Assembly: GCA_040902105.1 (NCBI GenBank)
Contig: JBBDXW010000056.1
Location: 1-64,000 of the forward strand
From: IDS-8 sp040902105
GTDB taxonomy: Bacteria; Pseudomonadota; Gammaproteobacteria; Steroidobacterales; Woeseiaceae
Length of the DNA stretch: 64,000 nt
Reading direction: 5' to 3'
The number at the start of each line of letters is the position of its first letter. Positions within the stretch are counted from its first letter, which is position 1. The notes under the pieces were generated by a model. The model worked only from the letters and a program-made list of their open reading frames with translations. It was not told where the DNA came from and did not search any database. The translations under genes and the position numbers were made by a program. Shown here piece after piece: positions 13,032 through 20,898 of the stretch.

Positions 13032-13375
13032 CGCTTACCGAACCGTCGCGGGCGCCGCCTTTGCCGAAAGTATTTTTCGGCGGTTTCGCTCGGGAGCATC
13101 TCGAGCACTTCCCGCAGGAACCGGCGCAGCGCGTCCGTGACGGGGCTCTTCTTGATGTAGTACATGCGGGTGTTGCCCTCGCCGCGACTGACCAGCAATC
13201 CGGCGTCCTCGAATTTCCTGAGCTGGTTCTGCGCCTGGTTGAGAGAAATGCCGAACGTCCTGGCTATTTCGGAGGCGTAGCCCTTATCGTAGTTCTCAAG
13301 GTACAGGAGCACCTGGCCGGCGGACTGGCTGCCGAAAATGCCGATCAGCGGGCGCTCTATCTGCAGTCTGGCCAT
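13028..13375 (-). CDS. Winged-helix antitoxin/autorepressor
   Basis: This 115-residue protein (MARLQIERPLIGIFGSQSAG...) has an ArsR-like winged helix with SEIARTFGISLNQAQNQLRKFEDAGLLVSR and a very basic C-terminus (RRRPRRFGKR). I chose the ATG at 13375; a TTG at 13411 lies inside the operator repeats. Three ACCCA-N5-TGGGT boxes occupy 13385-13441, the nearest only 9 bp from the start. It is co-transcribed with the nucleotidyltransferase gene. Confidence 0.78.
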   Translation of the reverse strand: MARLQIERPLIGIFGSQSAGQVLLYLENYDKGYASEIARTFGISLNQAQNQLRKFEDAGLLVSRGEGNTRMYYIKKSPVTDALRRFLREVLEMLPSETAEKYFRQRRRPRRFGKR

Positions 13376-13384
13376 CGCTTTCTC

Positions 13385-13441
13385 ACCCAAAACTTGGGTG
13401 ATTATACCCAATTATTGGGTGGAGTCACCCATGTTTTGGGT
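13385..13441. promoter_or_regulatory. Three 15-bp operators at exact 21-bp spacing
   Basis: ACCCA-N5-TGGGT occurs at 13385-13399, 13406-13420 and 13427-13441. The first two are perfect palindromes over all 15 bp apart from the central base; the third keeps only the 5-bp arms. A start-to-start distance of 21 bp equals two helical turns, so bound dimers would line up on one face of the DNA. The array covers the promoter and translation start region of the minus-strand winged-helix gene. Confidence 0.8.
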
Positions 13442-13578
13442 GGGATGGCCAGCATCAATCAAGGAGCGGTTCGAGGCGGTCAGTCCCAGGGCCACTACGC
13501 CGGCAATCAGCGGAAGTTTCTGGTGGGGTGCCGCCCAACAAGACGCTCCCGGCACAGAGAGTCCCTTCTGCTCTGGAG

Positions 13579-13595
13579 ATATCAGCTGTTGATAT
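13579..13595. promoter_or_regulatory. ATATCA-N5-TGATAT operator-like palindrome, copy 2
   Basis: The 6-bp arms are perfect. It lies 34 bp before the broken winged-helix gene at 13630. The palindrome and following bases to 13613 match 9149-9184 closely, so two loci once shared a regulator. Confidence 0.55.
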
Positions 13596-13629
13596 GTTAG
13601 CGTATGCGCAGCCACCGGCAAGTAAGGAA

Positions 13630-13975
13630 ATGAGCAGGAAAATCGTCATCGGTATCATGCCGCAGGACAGAATCCGCGCCCGGATGCTGCATATTGCTCG
13701 CGGCAAGTACAAACCGTGAGCCCAAGATCTGGTTCACCTCAATGCGCTCCCTGGCAGAAGTTCTGAGTGACGAGAATCGCGCCCTACTGCGTGTCATCAG
13801 CGAGCAGCAGCCCGAATCAATCGCCGCGCTGGCGGAAGTCACCGGCCGCAAACCGAGCAACCTGTCGCGGACGCTGAATACGATGTCCCATTACGGGCTT
13901 GTCGAGATGCGGCGGGAGAAACGGTATGTGCGGCCGATCGCGAAGGCCACGCAGTTTCGAATCGTCGCGTCTTGA
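13630..13975 (+). pseudogene. Frameshifted HVO_A0114-type winged-helix antitoxin gene
   Basis: ATG at 13630, after AAGGAA, starts MSRKIVIGIMPQDRIRARML and runs to TGA at 13717-13719 after GKYKP. In the next frame EPKIWFTSMRSLAEVLSDENR follows immediately, with a winged helix (ALAEVTGRKPSNLSRTLNTM, then YGLVEMRREK) to the stop at 13975. Intact family members carry both parts in one frame, so a single indel near 13715-13718 splits this gene. An internal restart at ATG 13742 could still yield the DNA-binding part. Confidence 0.65.
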
Positions 13976-13985
13976 GGAGAGGACG

Positions 13986-14188
13986 ATGCTGGAGCTTGGG
14001 ACGGAAGGTCCAGCCGCGACCAGAATCTGTTCCTGGCGTATCTCGAGCTGAAGGGGCGGGGGGACAAAGGCGAAGAACCGGCTCGTAAGGCCGCGACGGC
14101 GTTTCCGCGGGGGGAAAACTATCGTTTCTCCGAAGATCTCGATTTCACGCTGACGGATGAATCCCAACTCGAAGAAGCTTTTCGATAA
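13986..14188 (+). pseudogene. AbiEii-like nucleotidyltransferase relic
   Basis: Downstream of the broken winged-helix gene one frame reads NLFLAYLELKG and later NYRFSEDLDFTLTDE before a stop at 14186-14188. RFSEDLDFTL is the metal-binding motif of AbiEii/AbiGii nucleotidyltransferases, but the preceding GG motif is garbled and the C-terminal two thirds are missing. It is the decayed toxin partner of the gene at 13630-13975. Confidence 0.6.
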
Positions 14189-14259
14189 AATGTCCCCGGA
14201 GGCAGCAGCGGGCGGGAGATACAGAGTCTTTCGCCGCCGGCTCGGGATCAACGGATGTC

Positions 14260-14544
14260 GTGATGGAAAAGGTGCCCGTCCAATCGAAGGGTATCGACTG
14301 GGTCGCTTATGACGAGGAGGCGCAGACCCTCTACGTGCACTTCGGCTCGTCCCGGACCTATCGATACTTCGACGTGCCGCCCTCGGTTTACGCCTGGCTG
14401 CTGCGCGCGCCGTCCAAGGGCAAGTTCGTCAACCGGCTGGTGAAAGACCGCTACCGTTACGAGCGCTTCGAACCCGATTCGAGCCGGGAGGCCGACGCCG
14501 ACCTGCTCGCGCTGCTCGAGCAGTCGCTGAACGAACCTCGGTAA
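14260..14544 (+). CDS. KTSC-domain protein
   Basis: The 94-residue product matches the KTSC domain: VPVQSKGIDWVAYDEEAQTL, a central YRYFDVPPSVYAWLLRAPSKGKFVN, and YRYERF. KTSC domains occur alone or fused to tRNA synthetases and may bind RNA; no activity is proven. The start is GTG 14260 or ATG 14263. It follows the TA relics on the same strand and appears intact. Confidence 0.75.
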   Translation: MMEKVPVQSKGIDWVAYDEEAQTLYVHFGSSRTYRYFDVPPSVYAWLLRAPSKGKFVNRLVKDRYRYERFEPDSSREADADLLALLEQSLNEPR

Positions 14545-14627
14545 GTTCGGGCAGCACGCCCGTCTCGCTACGCTGCGCAGTCGTCCCGACAAACGGGCTG
14601 CCGGATCCGTCCAACGGTGTGCGCCGG

Positions 14628-15011
14628 TCAACCCCGGGTGCTTTTCAGCCTGGACAACAGCGCAAAGTCGGAGTCGGTCGTCTCCAGGTCCGCCGAATGG
14701 TGGCGAGCACAAGCGGCGATCAGCAGATCGGTTGCCGGGATCGTTACAGCGGCGGCGCGTGCGCGGCGCGCAAGTTCGAAGGCGTTAGTCCACACCGCGT
14801 GAGTGATCGGCAGTTCGGGGAGCAGACGTTCGAACTCCCGAATCACTTTCTTTTCCCTGTTGCCGCCGGCCCCGTTCCACAGTTCCAGCCGGATGATCGG
14901 ACACCAGCAGGCTTCGCCGGCTCGCAGCGCTTTCTCCACCCGTGCGCGCGCCGCCGGATCACCATCGGGCCGCAGCATGTGAATCCACGAGGAGGTGTCG
15001 ACCAGGATCAT
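14628..15011 (-). CDS. vapC: VapC-family PIN-domain ribonuclease toxin
   Basis: The 127-residue PIN protein keeps the acidic active site: D5 in LVDTSSWI, E43 in RLELW, D95 in ATDLLIAA and D113 in TTDSDF. VapC toxins cleave tRNA or rRNA. The ATG at 15011 lies 2 nt after the VapB stop, so the two are coupled. Confidence 0.85.
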   Translation of the reverse strand: MILVDTSSWIHMLRPDGDPAARARVEKALRAGEACWCPIIRLELWNGAGGNREKKVIREFERLLPELPITHAVWTNAFELARRARAAAVTIPATDLLIAACARHHSADLETTDSDFALLSRLKSTRG

Positions 15012-15013
15012 GA

Positions 15014-15217
15014 TCAACCGCGCCGTCGTTGCGATTGAAGCTCTTCGGCCGAGATCAGGTCGTCGCAGGTGCCGGCGTGCTTCACGAGTTCTGCAAGGCG
15101 CCGCCGCCGGTTGTAGTCCACGATTGCGGCCACGATCGCCTCGCGCTTGGTCTTCGCTCGGGTGAAGCGGATGACATCCTTCAGCTCGTCATCTGGAATA
15201 TCGACAGTGGTTTTCAT
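15014..15217 (-). CDS. vapB: VapB-family antitoxin (ribbon-helix-helix)
   Basis: The 67-residue product starts MKTTVDIPDDELKDVIRFTR and continues KTKREAIVAAIVDYNRRRRLAEL, typical of VapB antitoxins of the DUF2191 type. The N-terminal strand-helix-helix binds the operator, and the C-terminal tail (SAEELQSQRRRG) wraps the toxin. The ATG at 15217 is preceded by AGGAA. It forms an intact antitoxin-first pair with vapC. Confidence 0.83.
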   Translation of the reverse strand: MKTTVDIPDDELKDVIRFTRAKTKREAIVAAIVDYNRRRRLAELVKHAGTCDDLISAEELQSQRRRG

Positions 15218-15437
15218 GATTCCAATTCCTATGGGAAGGGAATCCAAAATAACCGAATGGGGATTCTCTTGCAACGGCGATGGAGGTGGAGCAGCAAAAT
15301 AGACCGGCCAGCCATTCGAGGCGGGTGGATTCGGCCGCTTCCCCCGCGCCGTGAGAATGCATGACCGCTTCAGACAAGCGTTTACCCGCGCCGCCCAAGC
15401 GCTGCCCAGTAAGCGCCGCTTCCCAACAGGGCGACCG

Positions 15438-15848
15438 TCAGTAGTCGCTCGAGTCGCTCGCGACGGCCAGCACCAGTCCTGCAATGACAACACCGACGCC
15501 GACGGTCTTGAGGAGCGAGTGCCGCTTCACTTCCAGCTCGGCAATGTCCTCGGCGGCGATGCGGTGCAAGATTCCCCTGGAATCGGTGCCGGCAAGCCTT
15601 TCCGCCGTCCACTCGACGAACGACAGTTCAAGGTGGCTGCCATCGCGGAGCGATACCGCCACGGTCTCGCCAACCTCCACCGGCAATGGCGCCTCCGACG
15701 CCGGCCGTTCGACGGTGTGCATCGTCGTGCAAGCGGATGCAGCCAATAGCGTTACGCCACAGAAATTCACGATCAGCGAGCGCGGCCCGAGCCACGAAGG
15801 CCGCCGCAGGATACTCGTCCGGTTCAGGAACTCTCCGAGCTTGCTCAT
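15438..15848 (-). CDS. Putative lipoprotein, unknown function
   Basis: The 136-residue product has an N-terminal hydrophobic segment ending in LLAASACTT, a plausible lipobox after an unusually long basic N-region. Next come a beta-rich domain (about 55-105, ETVAVSLRDGSHLELSF) and a C-terminal hydrophobic helix (LLKTVGVGVVIAGLVLAVA). GGGGGTGG precedes the ATG at 15848. It may be an envelope protein; no family is recognised. Confidence 0.6.
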   Translation of the reverse strand: MSKLGEFLNRTSILRRPSWLGPRSLIVNFCGVTLLAASACTTMHTVERPASEAPLPVEVGETVAVSLRDGSHLELSFVEWTAERLAGTDSRGILHRIAAEDIAELEVKRHSLLKTVGVGVVIAGLVLAVASDSSDY

Positions 15849-15977
15849 GATCCACCCCCGTCGCGTCGTACCGAGCAGGACCGGAACCGGTCCGACAGTT
15901 TCAGGGTCGCCGACCGGTATCCGGAGCCCGCAGAGCATACACCCGCGGACGGGTTCGCGTTGCAGCAAGAGCCATGA

Positions 15978-16532
15978 TCAAGACTCGATCTGATCGCGTG
16001 CGGAGCGCAGCTCACCGAAAAGCCGGATCAAGTCGGGGAGCTGGTAACTGGCGTTGAGCCCGCTCGGATTCGGCAACACCCACAGCCCGGTTGCGCCCAG
16101 CCGCTCCGGCTGCTCGCCGATCCTCGCCCCGCGCCGTCCGAACGCCGTCCGGTAAGCGCCGATCCCCAGCACGGCGAGCCAGCGCGGCGCGTATCGCTGC
16201 ACCTTGCGCTCCAGTTCGTGACGCCCTTCGGCGAGCTCGGCGTTATCGAGCTCGGCGGCAGCCGCCGTCGTTCGCATCACCAGATTCGTGATGCCACAGC
16301 CCGCATCGAGCAGCAGATGCTCTTCCGAAGGGTGAAGCCGGCGATCGGTGAACCCTGCCCCGTGGAGGGCGGGCCAGAACCGGTTACCGGGACGGGCGAA
16401 ATGATGTCCAGTTGCGCCGGAGTACAGGCCGGGGTTGATGCCGCAGAACAGGACGTCGAGGTCGGGAGCGATCACGTCGGGCACGGTTCGTCCGCTGGCC
16501 GCCTTCAGTTCCTCCTTTGTGGGTCGTCGCAT
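15978..16532 (-). CDS. mug: G/U mismatch-specific DNA glycosylase (Mug)
   Basis: The 184-residue protein has the Mug/TDG signatures: LFCGINPGLYS near residues 28-38 (active-site GINPG with the catalytic asparagine) and LPNPSGLNAS near 152-161, which contacts the DNA lesion. It removes uracil and ethenocytosine from mismatches. It is a single gene. A relic of a second copy's last 25 codons lies at 20065-20139. Confidence 0.88.
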   Translation of the reverse strand: MRRPTKEELKAASGRTVPDVIAPDLDVLFCGINPGLYSGATGHHFARPGNRFWPALHGAGFTDRRLHPSEEHLLLDAGCGITNLVMRTTAAAAELDNAELAEGRHELERKVQRYAPRWLAVLGIGAYRTAFGRRGARIGEQPERLGATGLWVLPNPSGLNASYQLPDLIRLFGELRSARDQIES

Positions 16533-16747
16533 GCGCCGATAATATCAATGCAGGTGCTCCGCCCGATCAGGCCTCGCGCCCGGCGAGTGGGACCCGGGCC
16601 GGTGGGTGCTGCAGATGCGACGCATCGGCATTGACAGGTTCCACTTCGGTTCCGATTACAATGTGCTGACGTCCGCCGAAGCGGTCTCGTTCATCGAACA
16701 GCGAGGTCGTCGTCGGTCAAGGCTGAGTCGATCAAGGAGTTTCCAAG

Positions 16748-17149
16748 GTGTTGAAGACATACCAGGGCAGCTGCCATTGCGGAACCGTCCGCTTCGAGGC
16801 AGAGCTGGATCTCACCCAGGCTTCGTACCGCTGCAACTGTTCCATTTGCCGGCGGAACCGTTTCTGGCCGGCTGTGGCAAAGGACGGTCAGTTTCGACTT
16901 GTATCGGGCGCCGGCATGCTCACCGAATACCTGTTCAACACGAGGAAGAATCAGCATTTCTTCTGCAAAGTATGTGGTGTCCGTCCGTTTGGCATCGGCA
17001 ATGACACGCCCATCGGGAAGATGTATGGCGTTAATATCGGCTGCCTGGAGGACGTCACCGAGGAAGAGTTGTCGAGCATTCCGATTACCTGCGTCGACGG
17101 CATGAACGACCAGTGGGGACAACGCCCCCGGTTCTTCTCGCACCTGTAA
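16748..17149 (+). CDS. GFA/CENP-V-family zinc protein
   Basis: The 133-residue product carries the zinc-binding pattern of the glutathione-dependent formaldehyde-activating (GFA) fold: GSCHCGTVRF, RCNCSICRR and FFCKVCGVRPF. Family members bind zinc and sometimes glutathione; most have no proven activity. The start is GTG at 16748 after AAGGAG. Three more GFA genes and one relic sit at 57-63 kb. Confidence 0.8.
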   Translation: MLKTYQGSCHCGTVRFEAELDLTQASYRCNCSICRRNRFWPAVAKDGQFRLVSGAGMLTEYLFNTRKNQHFFCKVCGVRPFGIGNDTPIGKMYGVNIGCLEDVTEEELSSIPITCVDGMNDQWGQRPRFFSHL

Positions 17150-17240
17150 TGTCGGCACGCCAGGGAAGAACCGGCATCCTGTTGAACGCCGCTACGGCGG
17201 CTGACGACAATTCCGCGGGCCGGTCACGGACGCCTCCCGG

Positions 17241-18545
17241 ATGAGCGCGGCCGCCGTCGACGGCGCGCCGTACCGCGCGTGGCAGAACAAACGGGCGATC
17301 TGGTCCTGGTCGCTGTACGACTTCGCGAACTCCGCGTTTACCACGCTGGTGGTCACCTTCGTCTACGCGACGTATTTCACGCAGGCGATTGCGGACGATC
17401 CGGTTCACGGCACGGCGCTCTGGTCGCGCGGCGTCACGATCACGGCCCTCATCGTCGCGTTCTGTTCGCCCGTGCTCGGCGCGATCGCCGATCGCGGCGG
17501 CTACCGCAAGCTGTTCGTTATCGTGTCGACGCTGATCTGCGTCATCGCGACGGCGGCGCTGTACACCGTATTGCCGGGGCAGTTCATCGCCGCGCTGGTG
17601 CTCGTGGTGATTGCGAACGTCGCATACGAATTCGCCACCGTGTTCTACAACGCGTTCCTGCCCGACCTGGCGCCGCGAGGCCGGATAGGAACGGTATCGG
17701 GCCTCGCCTGGGGGCTCGGCTATGTCGGTGGGTTGCTCGCGCTGGCCTTCGCGCTGCTGGCGCTGGTGCAACCCGAAACGCCCTGGTTCGGTTTCTCGAC
17801 GGAAGACGGCGAGAACATCCGCGCGACCAACCTCGTCGTTGCGGTCTGGTTTCTCGTGTTCAGCGTGCCGTTTTTGCTGTGGGTGCCGGAAGACAAGTCG
17901 AGGGTGTCGGCTTCGGGTCGTGTGTTCATGGATGCCTTCGCGCAGTTCAGGCACACACTCATCGAGATACGCAAGTATCGGCAAATGGTGCGTTTCCTGG
18001 TTGCCCGCCTCGTGTACAACGACGGCCTGGTCACGGTGTTCGCGTTCGGCGGCATCTACGCCGCGGGGACGTTCGGCTTCAGCTTCGAAGAGGTGCTGTT
18101 GTTCGGCATCGTCATCAATGTCGCGGCCGGCCTCGGCGCCGCGGCCATGGGGGTTCTCGACGACAGAATCGGCGGCAAGCGCACGATCGTGATCTCGCTG
18201 CTCGGCCTGGTCGCGGCATCCCTGCTCGCGGTCCTCGCTACGAGCCCGATGTGGTTCTGGATCGCGGGCATATTCCTCGGCGTGTTCGTCGGGCCGAACC
18301 AGGCGGCGAGCCGCTCGCTGATGGGGCGATTCGTGCCGCATGAGATGGAAAACGAGTTCTTCGGTTTCTTCGCTTTCTCCGGCAAGCTCACGGCCTTCAT
18401 CGGCCCGTTTCTGCTCGGCGTGCTGACCGAGGTTTCCGGCTCACAGCGCCTCGGCATATCGATCGTGGTGGTGCTGTTCGTACTCGGGCTCGTGCTGTTG
18501 CTGCCGGTCGACGAGCGCGCCGGCAGCCAGGCCAGAACGCCGTAA
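17241..18545 (+). CDS. MFS transporter, UMF1/Atg22-like
   Basis: The 434-residue membrane protein begins with the UMF1-family signature WSWSLYDFANSAFTTLVVTFVYATYF and shows about twelve hydrophobic segments, with GGYRKLF after helix 2. Atg22/UMF1 proteins export amino acids from yeast vacuoles; bacterial substrates are unknown. It is followed 57 bp later by a methyltransferase gene on the same strand. Confidence 0.82.
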   Translation: MSAAAVDGAPYRAWQNKRAIWSWSLYDFANSAFTTLVVTFVYATYFTQAIADDPVHGTALWSRGVTITALIVAFCSPVLGAIADRGGYRKLFVIVSTLICVIATAALYTVLPGQFIAALVLVVIANVAYEFATVFYNAFLPDLAPRGRIGTVSGLAWGLGYVGGLLALAFALLALVQPETPWFGFSTEDGENIRATNLVVAVWFLVFSVPFLLWVPEDKSRVSASGRVFMDAFAQFRHTLIEIRKYRQMVRFLVARLVYNDGLVTVFAFGGIYAAGTFGFSFEEVLLFGIVINVAAGLGAAAMGVLDDRIGGKRTIVISLLGLVAASLLAVLATSPMWFWIAGIFLGVFVGPNQAASRSLMGRFVPHEMENEFFGFFAFSGKLTAFIGPFLLGVLTEVSGSQRLGISIVVVLFVLGLVLLLPVDERAGSQARTP

Positions 18546-18602
18546 CGGTCTGGAGAGGTGCGCAGTCGCTAGACGCCCGAAGTGACCGTCTGTGGGGATA
18601 GC

Positions 18603-19331
18603 ATGACTTCGGTTCAACAACATTACGACCGGCACCTCGGCCCGGTCTACGTCTGGATGGCCGGCGGCATCGAGCCCGCATTCGAGCGCGGCGCGGCGGA
18701 GCTCGATGCCATCGGCGCGCATCCATCGAATGGCGGTCTCGCGGTGGATCTGGGCGCTGGCTTCGGCATGCACGCCATCCCGCTCGCGCGCCGGGGCTTC
18801 GACGTCGTTGCCATCGATTCTTCTGCCGTGATGCTCGACGAGTTGTCCCGCCGGGCGGGCTCGTTGCCGGTCCGGGCGATCCGCGATGACCTGCTGTCGT
18901 TTCCGCAGTACCTGTCTTTGAGACCGGAGCTCGTGCTCTGCATGGGCGACACCCTGGTCCATCTTCCGGATGAAAAGTATGTCGCGCGGCTCATCGCCAC
19001 GGTTCGCGAGTCGCTCGGGGAGGGCGGCCGCTTCGTGGTCACGATCCGCGACTACTCGACGCCACTCACCGGGGAGCAGCGCTTCATCCCGGTGCGCAGC
19101 GACGAGAACCGGGTCTTCGTTTGCTTCCTCGAGTACACGGATACTCGCGTGAGGGTCAACGACATCCTGCACGAGCGCGAAGGCTCGCAGTGGAAGATGA
19201 GCGTCAGCGCCTACGACAAGCTGCGTATCAGGCCGGAGTGGCTGGACGATCTCCTGCGCCGGAGCGGCTTTGCGGTCACTCTTGACGTCAACGTATCCGG
19301 TATGGTGCGCTTCGTCGCTCTACGTACATGA
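18603..19331 (+). CDS. Class I SAM-dependent methyltransferase
   Basis: The 242-residue product has motif I VDLGAGFGMHAIPLARRG (about residues 42-59), then VVAIDSSAVML as the acidic loop that holds the ribose, and a late LGEGGRFVVTIRDY strand. The substrate is unknown. I chose the ATG at 18603, 21 nt inside the longest frame, because MTSVQQHYDRHLGPVY matches the usual N-terminus. Confidence 0.78.
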   Translation: MTSVQQHYDRHLGPVYVWMAGGIEPAFERGAAELDAIGAHPSNGGLAVDLGAGFGMHAIPLARRGFDVVAIDSSAVMLDELSRRAGSLPVRAIRDDLLSFPQYLSLRPELVLCMGDTLVHLPDEKYVARLIATVRESLGEGGRFVVTIRDYSTPLTGEQRFIPVRSDENRVFVCFLEYTDTRVRVNDILHEREGSQWKMSVSAYDKLRIRPEWLDDLLRRSGFAVTLDVNVSGMVRFVALRT

Positions 19332-19419
19332 ACGGAGCCGGGACAGTCTGGCACGAGCCCACTGAAACCAGAGTCGTCGGCGACGGAGCTGCTTTGGCCG
19401 GTAGAACACAGGACGATCA

Positions 19420-20067
19420 ATGACACCCAGGGCGCCGGCAAGACAGGCGCGAAAACCACGCAGGACGAAAGAAGAGCTTGTCTTCCGGCCGCTCACCCCA
19501 CGCCTCATGAACGACCTGGGCGAGGTTCTGCGCGGCAGCTGGGGCGCCGGTTGCTGGTGCATGCACCCGCGCCTGACCGACCCTCAGATGCGCGCACTGC
19601 CCGGTTCGGGAACCGAAACCGAACGCCGGCGGCAGGCGATGACGAAACTCGCGCGCCGCAGGCGCGCTCCGGGTCTGCTCGCGTTCGACGGAGACGCGGT
19701 CGTCGGCTGGGTGGCCGTCGCGCCGCGTACGGAACTCGCGCGCATCGACAAATCCCGCGCGACGCCTCGCGTCGATGACGAAGACGTATGGGTCATCCCC
19801 TGCGTCACCGTGCGCAAGACGGCCCGCGGCCGGGGCATAACATGCGCGTTGATTCGTGCGGCCGTGGAGTACGCGCGCGAGCACGGCGCCCGTGCGGTTG
19901 AAGCATATCCCCGCGCGGGTGCCGCGCGAACGGTCGACGACAATGCCTGGTTCGGCACCGAGGCCATGTTCCGTCGCGCCGGGTTCCGGGTTATCCGCCA
20001 GCCGCTTGAGGACCTGCCGCGTAACTGGGTCCCGCGCGCCACCATGCGGATCGAAGCGGCAGACTGA
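19420..20067 (+). CDS. GNAT-family N-acetyltransferase
   Basis: The 215-residue protein contains the acetyl-CoA-binding motif A as VTVRKTARGRGITCALIRAAVEYAREHGA (about residues 127-155), preceded by LLAFDGDAVVGWVAV as beta-strand 4. An N-terminal WGAGCWCMHPR segment is shared by a subgroup of uncharacterised acetyltransferases. Its stop codon coincides with the end of a mug relic on the other strand. Confidence 0.78.
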   Translation: MTPRAPARQARKPRRTKEELVFRPLTPRLMNDLGEVLRGSWGAGCWCMHPRLTDPQMRALPGSGTETERRRQAMTKLARRRRAPGLLAFDGDAVVGWVAVAPRTELARIDKSRATPRVDDEDVWVIPCVTVRKTARGRGITCALIRAAVEYAREHGARAVEAYPRAGAARTVDDNAWFGTEAMFRRAGFRVIRQPLEDLPRNWVPRATMRIEAAD

Positions 20068-20139
20068 CGCGACCCGATCGCGGACGGCACAGAGTTCACC
20101 GAATAACCGAACCAGGGCCGGAAGCCGGCAATTTGAAGG
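20065..20139 (-). pseudogene. C-terminal relic of a second mug-like gene
   Basis: The minus strand reads PSNCRLPALVRLFGELCAVR then DRVAS, aligning with the tail of the Mug protein at 15978 (YQLPDLIRLFGELRSARD). No GINPG or other upstream motif remains. About 25 codons survive between the GNAT gene and a REP element. Confidence 0.5.
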
Positions 20140-20178
20140 GGTTGACGGTGTGGCAGGCGTGGTGCCGATGCGGGCGGG

Positions 20179-20206
20179 GGTCGCCCGCAATGGCGGGCTC
20201 CTACAG
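20179..20206. repeat. REP-like hairpin
   Basis: GGTCGCCCGC, four bases, then GCGGGCTCCTACAG is one unit of a repeat seen six times in the window (also 27011-27042, 36311-36338, 36379-36406, 48398-48426 and 48461-48490). Here the GTAGGAGCC side supplies the TAG stop codon of the minus-strand phosphoribosyltransferase gene. It may act as a transcription terminator or mRNA stabiliser. Confidence 0.75.
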
Positions 20207-20788
20207 GGGGCGTTTCAGGGCGGCGAGGCGGTCGATGACGGGGCCGATCTCCGGCTTGTGTTCGCGCAGTTCTTCGATATCCATCCCCGAGAGCTCGTAG
20301 GGCAGGATCAGCCAGTCGCCCGTTTCGTGGATGTAGTAATCGGGCGGCCGTACGGTTTTTTCGTGCGGGCGGTACCAGACGGTCGCGATGCGAATGTCAT
20401 GCGGAAGATTGCGGCGAGCCTTTGCCGCCAACTGCTCGATGACGGCGTTGACACTCGAGCCCGTACTGTAGACGTCGTCGACGATCAGCAACGCGTGTTC
20501 CGCGCCCAGTTTTTCGAGCAGGTACTGCAGGCCGTGCACGCGAATTCCATCCGCCTTGTCGACCATCTGTGTATAGCCAGGCAAGCCGGTGTAGGAGGTA
20601 CGGATCGCGATGTGGTCCGTGTGGATGCCGAAATGTTCCAGACCCTCCTGTACGGCAATACCGACGGCGCTGCCGCCCCGCCACAGGCCGACGAGGAAAT
20701 CGGGACGGAATCCTGCGTCGCGAATGTTCATCGCGAGCTGGAACGAATCGAGCAGCAGGTCGTTCGCGGCGACGAATGTTTTTTTCAT
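20201..20788 (-). CDS. Phosphoribosyltransferase, paralogue A
   Basis: The 195-residue protein has the type I PRTase signature LLIVDDVYSTGSSVNAV (about residues 98-114), where the acidic pair and TGSS loop bind PRPP. It begins with a helix (DLLLDSFQLAMNIRDAGFRPDFLVGLWRGG). It resembles hypoxanthine/xanthine-guanine PRTases, though the base cannot be told. I chose ATG 20788. It is divergent from a paralogue that starts at 20899, with 110 bp between them. Confidence 0.8.
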   Translation of the reverse strand: MKKTFVAANDLLLDSFQLAMNIRDAGFRPDFLVGLWRGGSAVGIAVQEGLEHFGIHTDHIAIRTSYTGLPGYTQMVDKADGIRVHGLQYLLEKLGAEHALLIVDDVYSTGSSVNAVIEQLAAKARRNLPHDIRIATVWYRPHEKTVRPPDYYIHETGDWLILPYELSGMDIEELREHKPEIGPVIDRLAALKRPL

Positions 20789-20898
20789 TGCATGGCCCTG
20801 GCTGGTCCTGGAAACGCAATTGATGCGCCGATGTGCTGTAGTATTGCAACGGCTCTGAAGGCTCGCAATTATAAGGGCACAGTCGGGAACAGGATGCA

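Noticed and set aside
1..15300. Left accessory region as an integron
   Set aside because: Apart from the attC-like palindrome after the GST gene, no GTTRRRY/RYYYAAC pairs separate the TA modules, gene orientations are mixed and relics share dispersed repeats of another kind.
17085..18341. 418-codon open frame opposite the UMF1 transporter gene
   Set aside because: Arg/Asp/His-rich antisense of a GC-rich membrane protein gene; no domain, no ribosome site.
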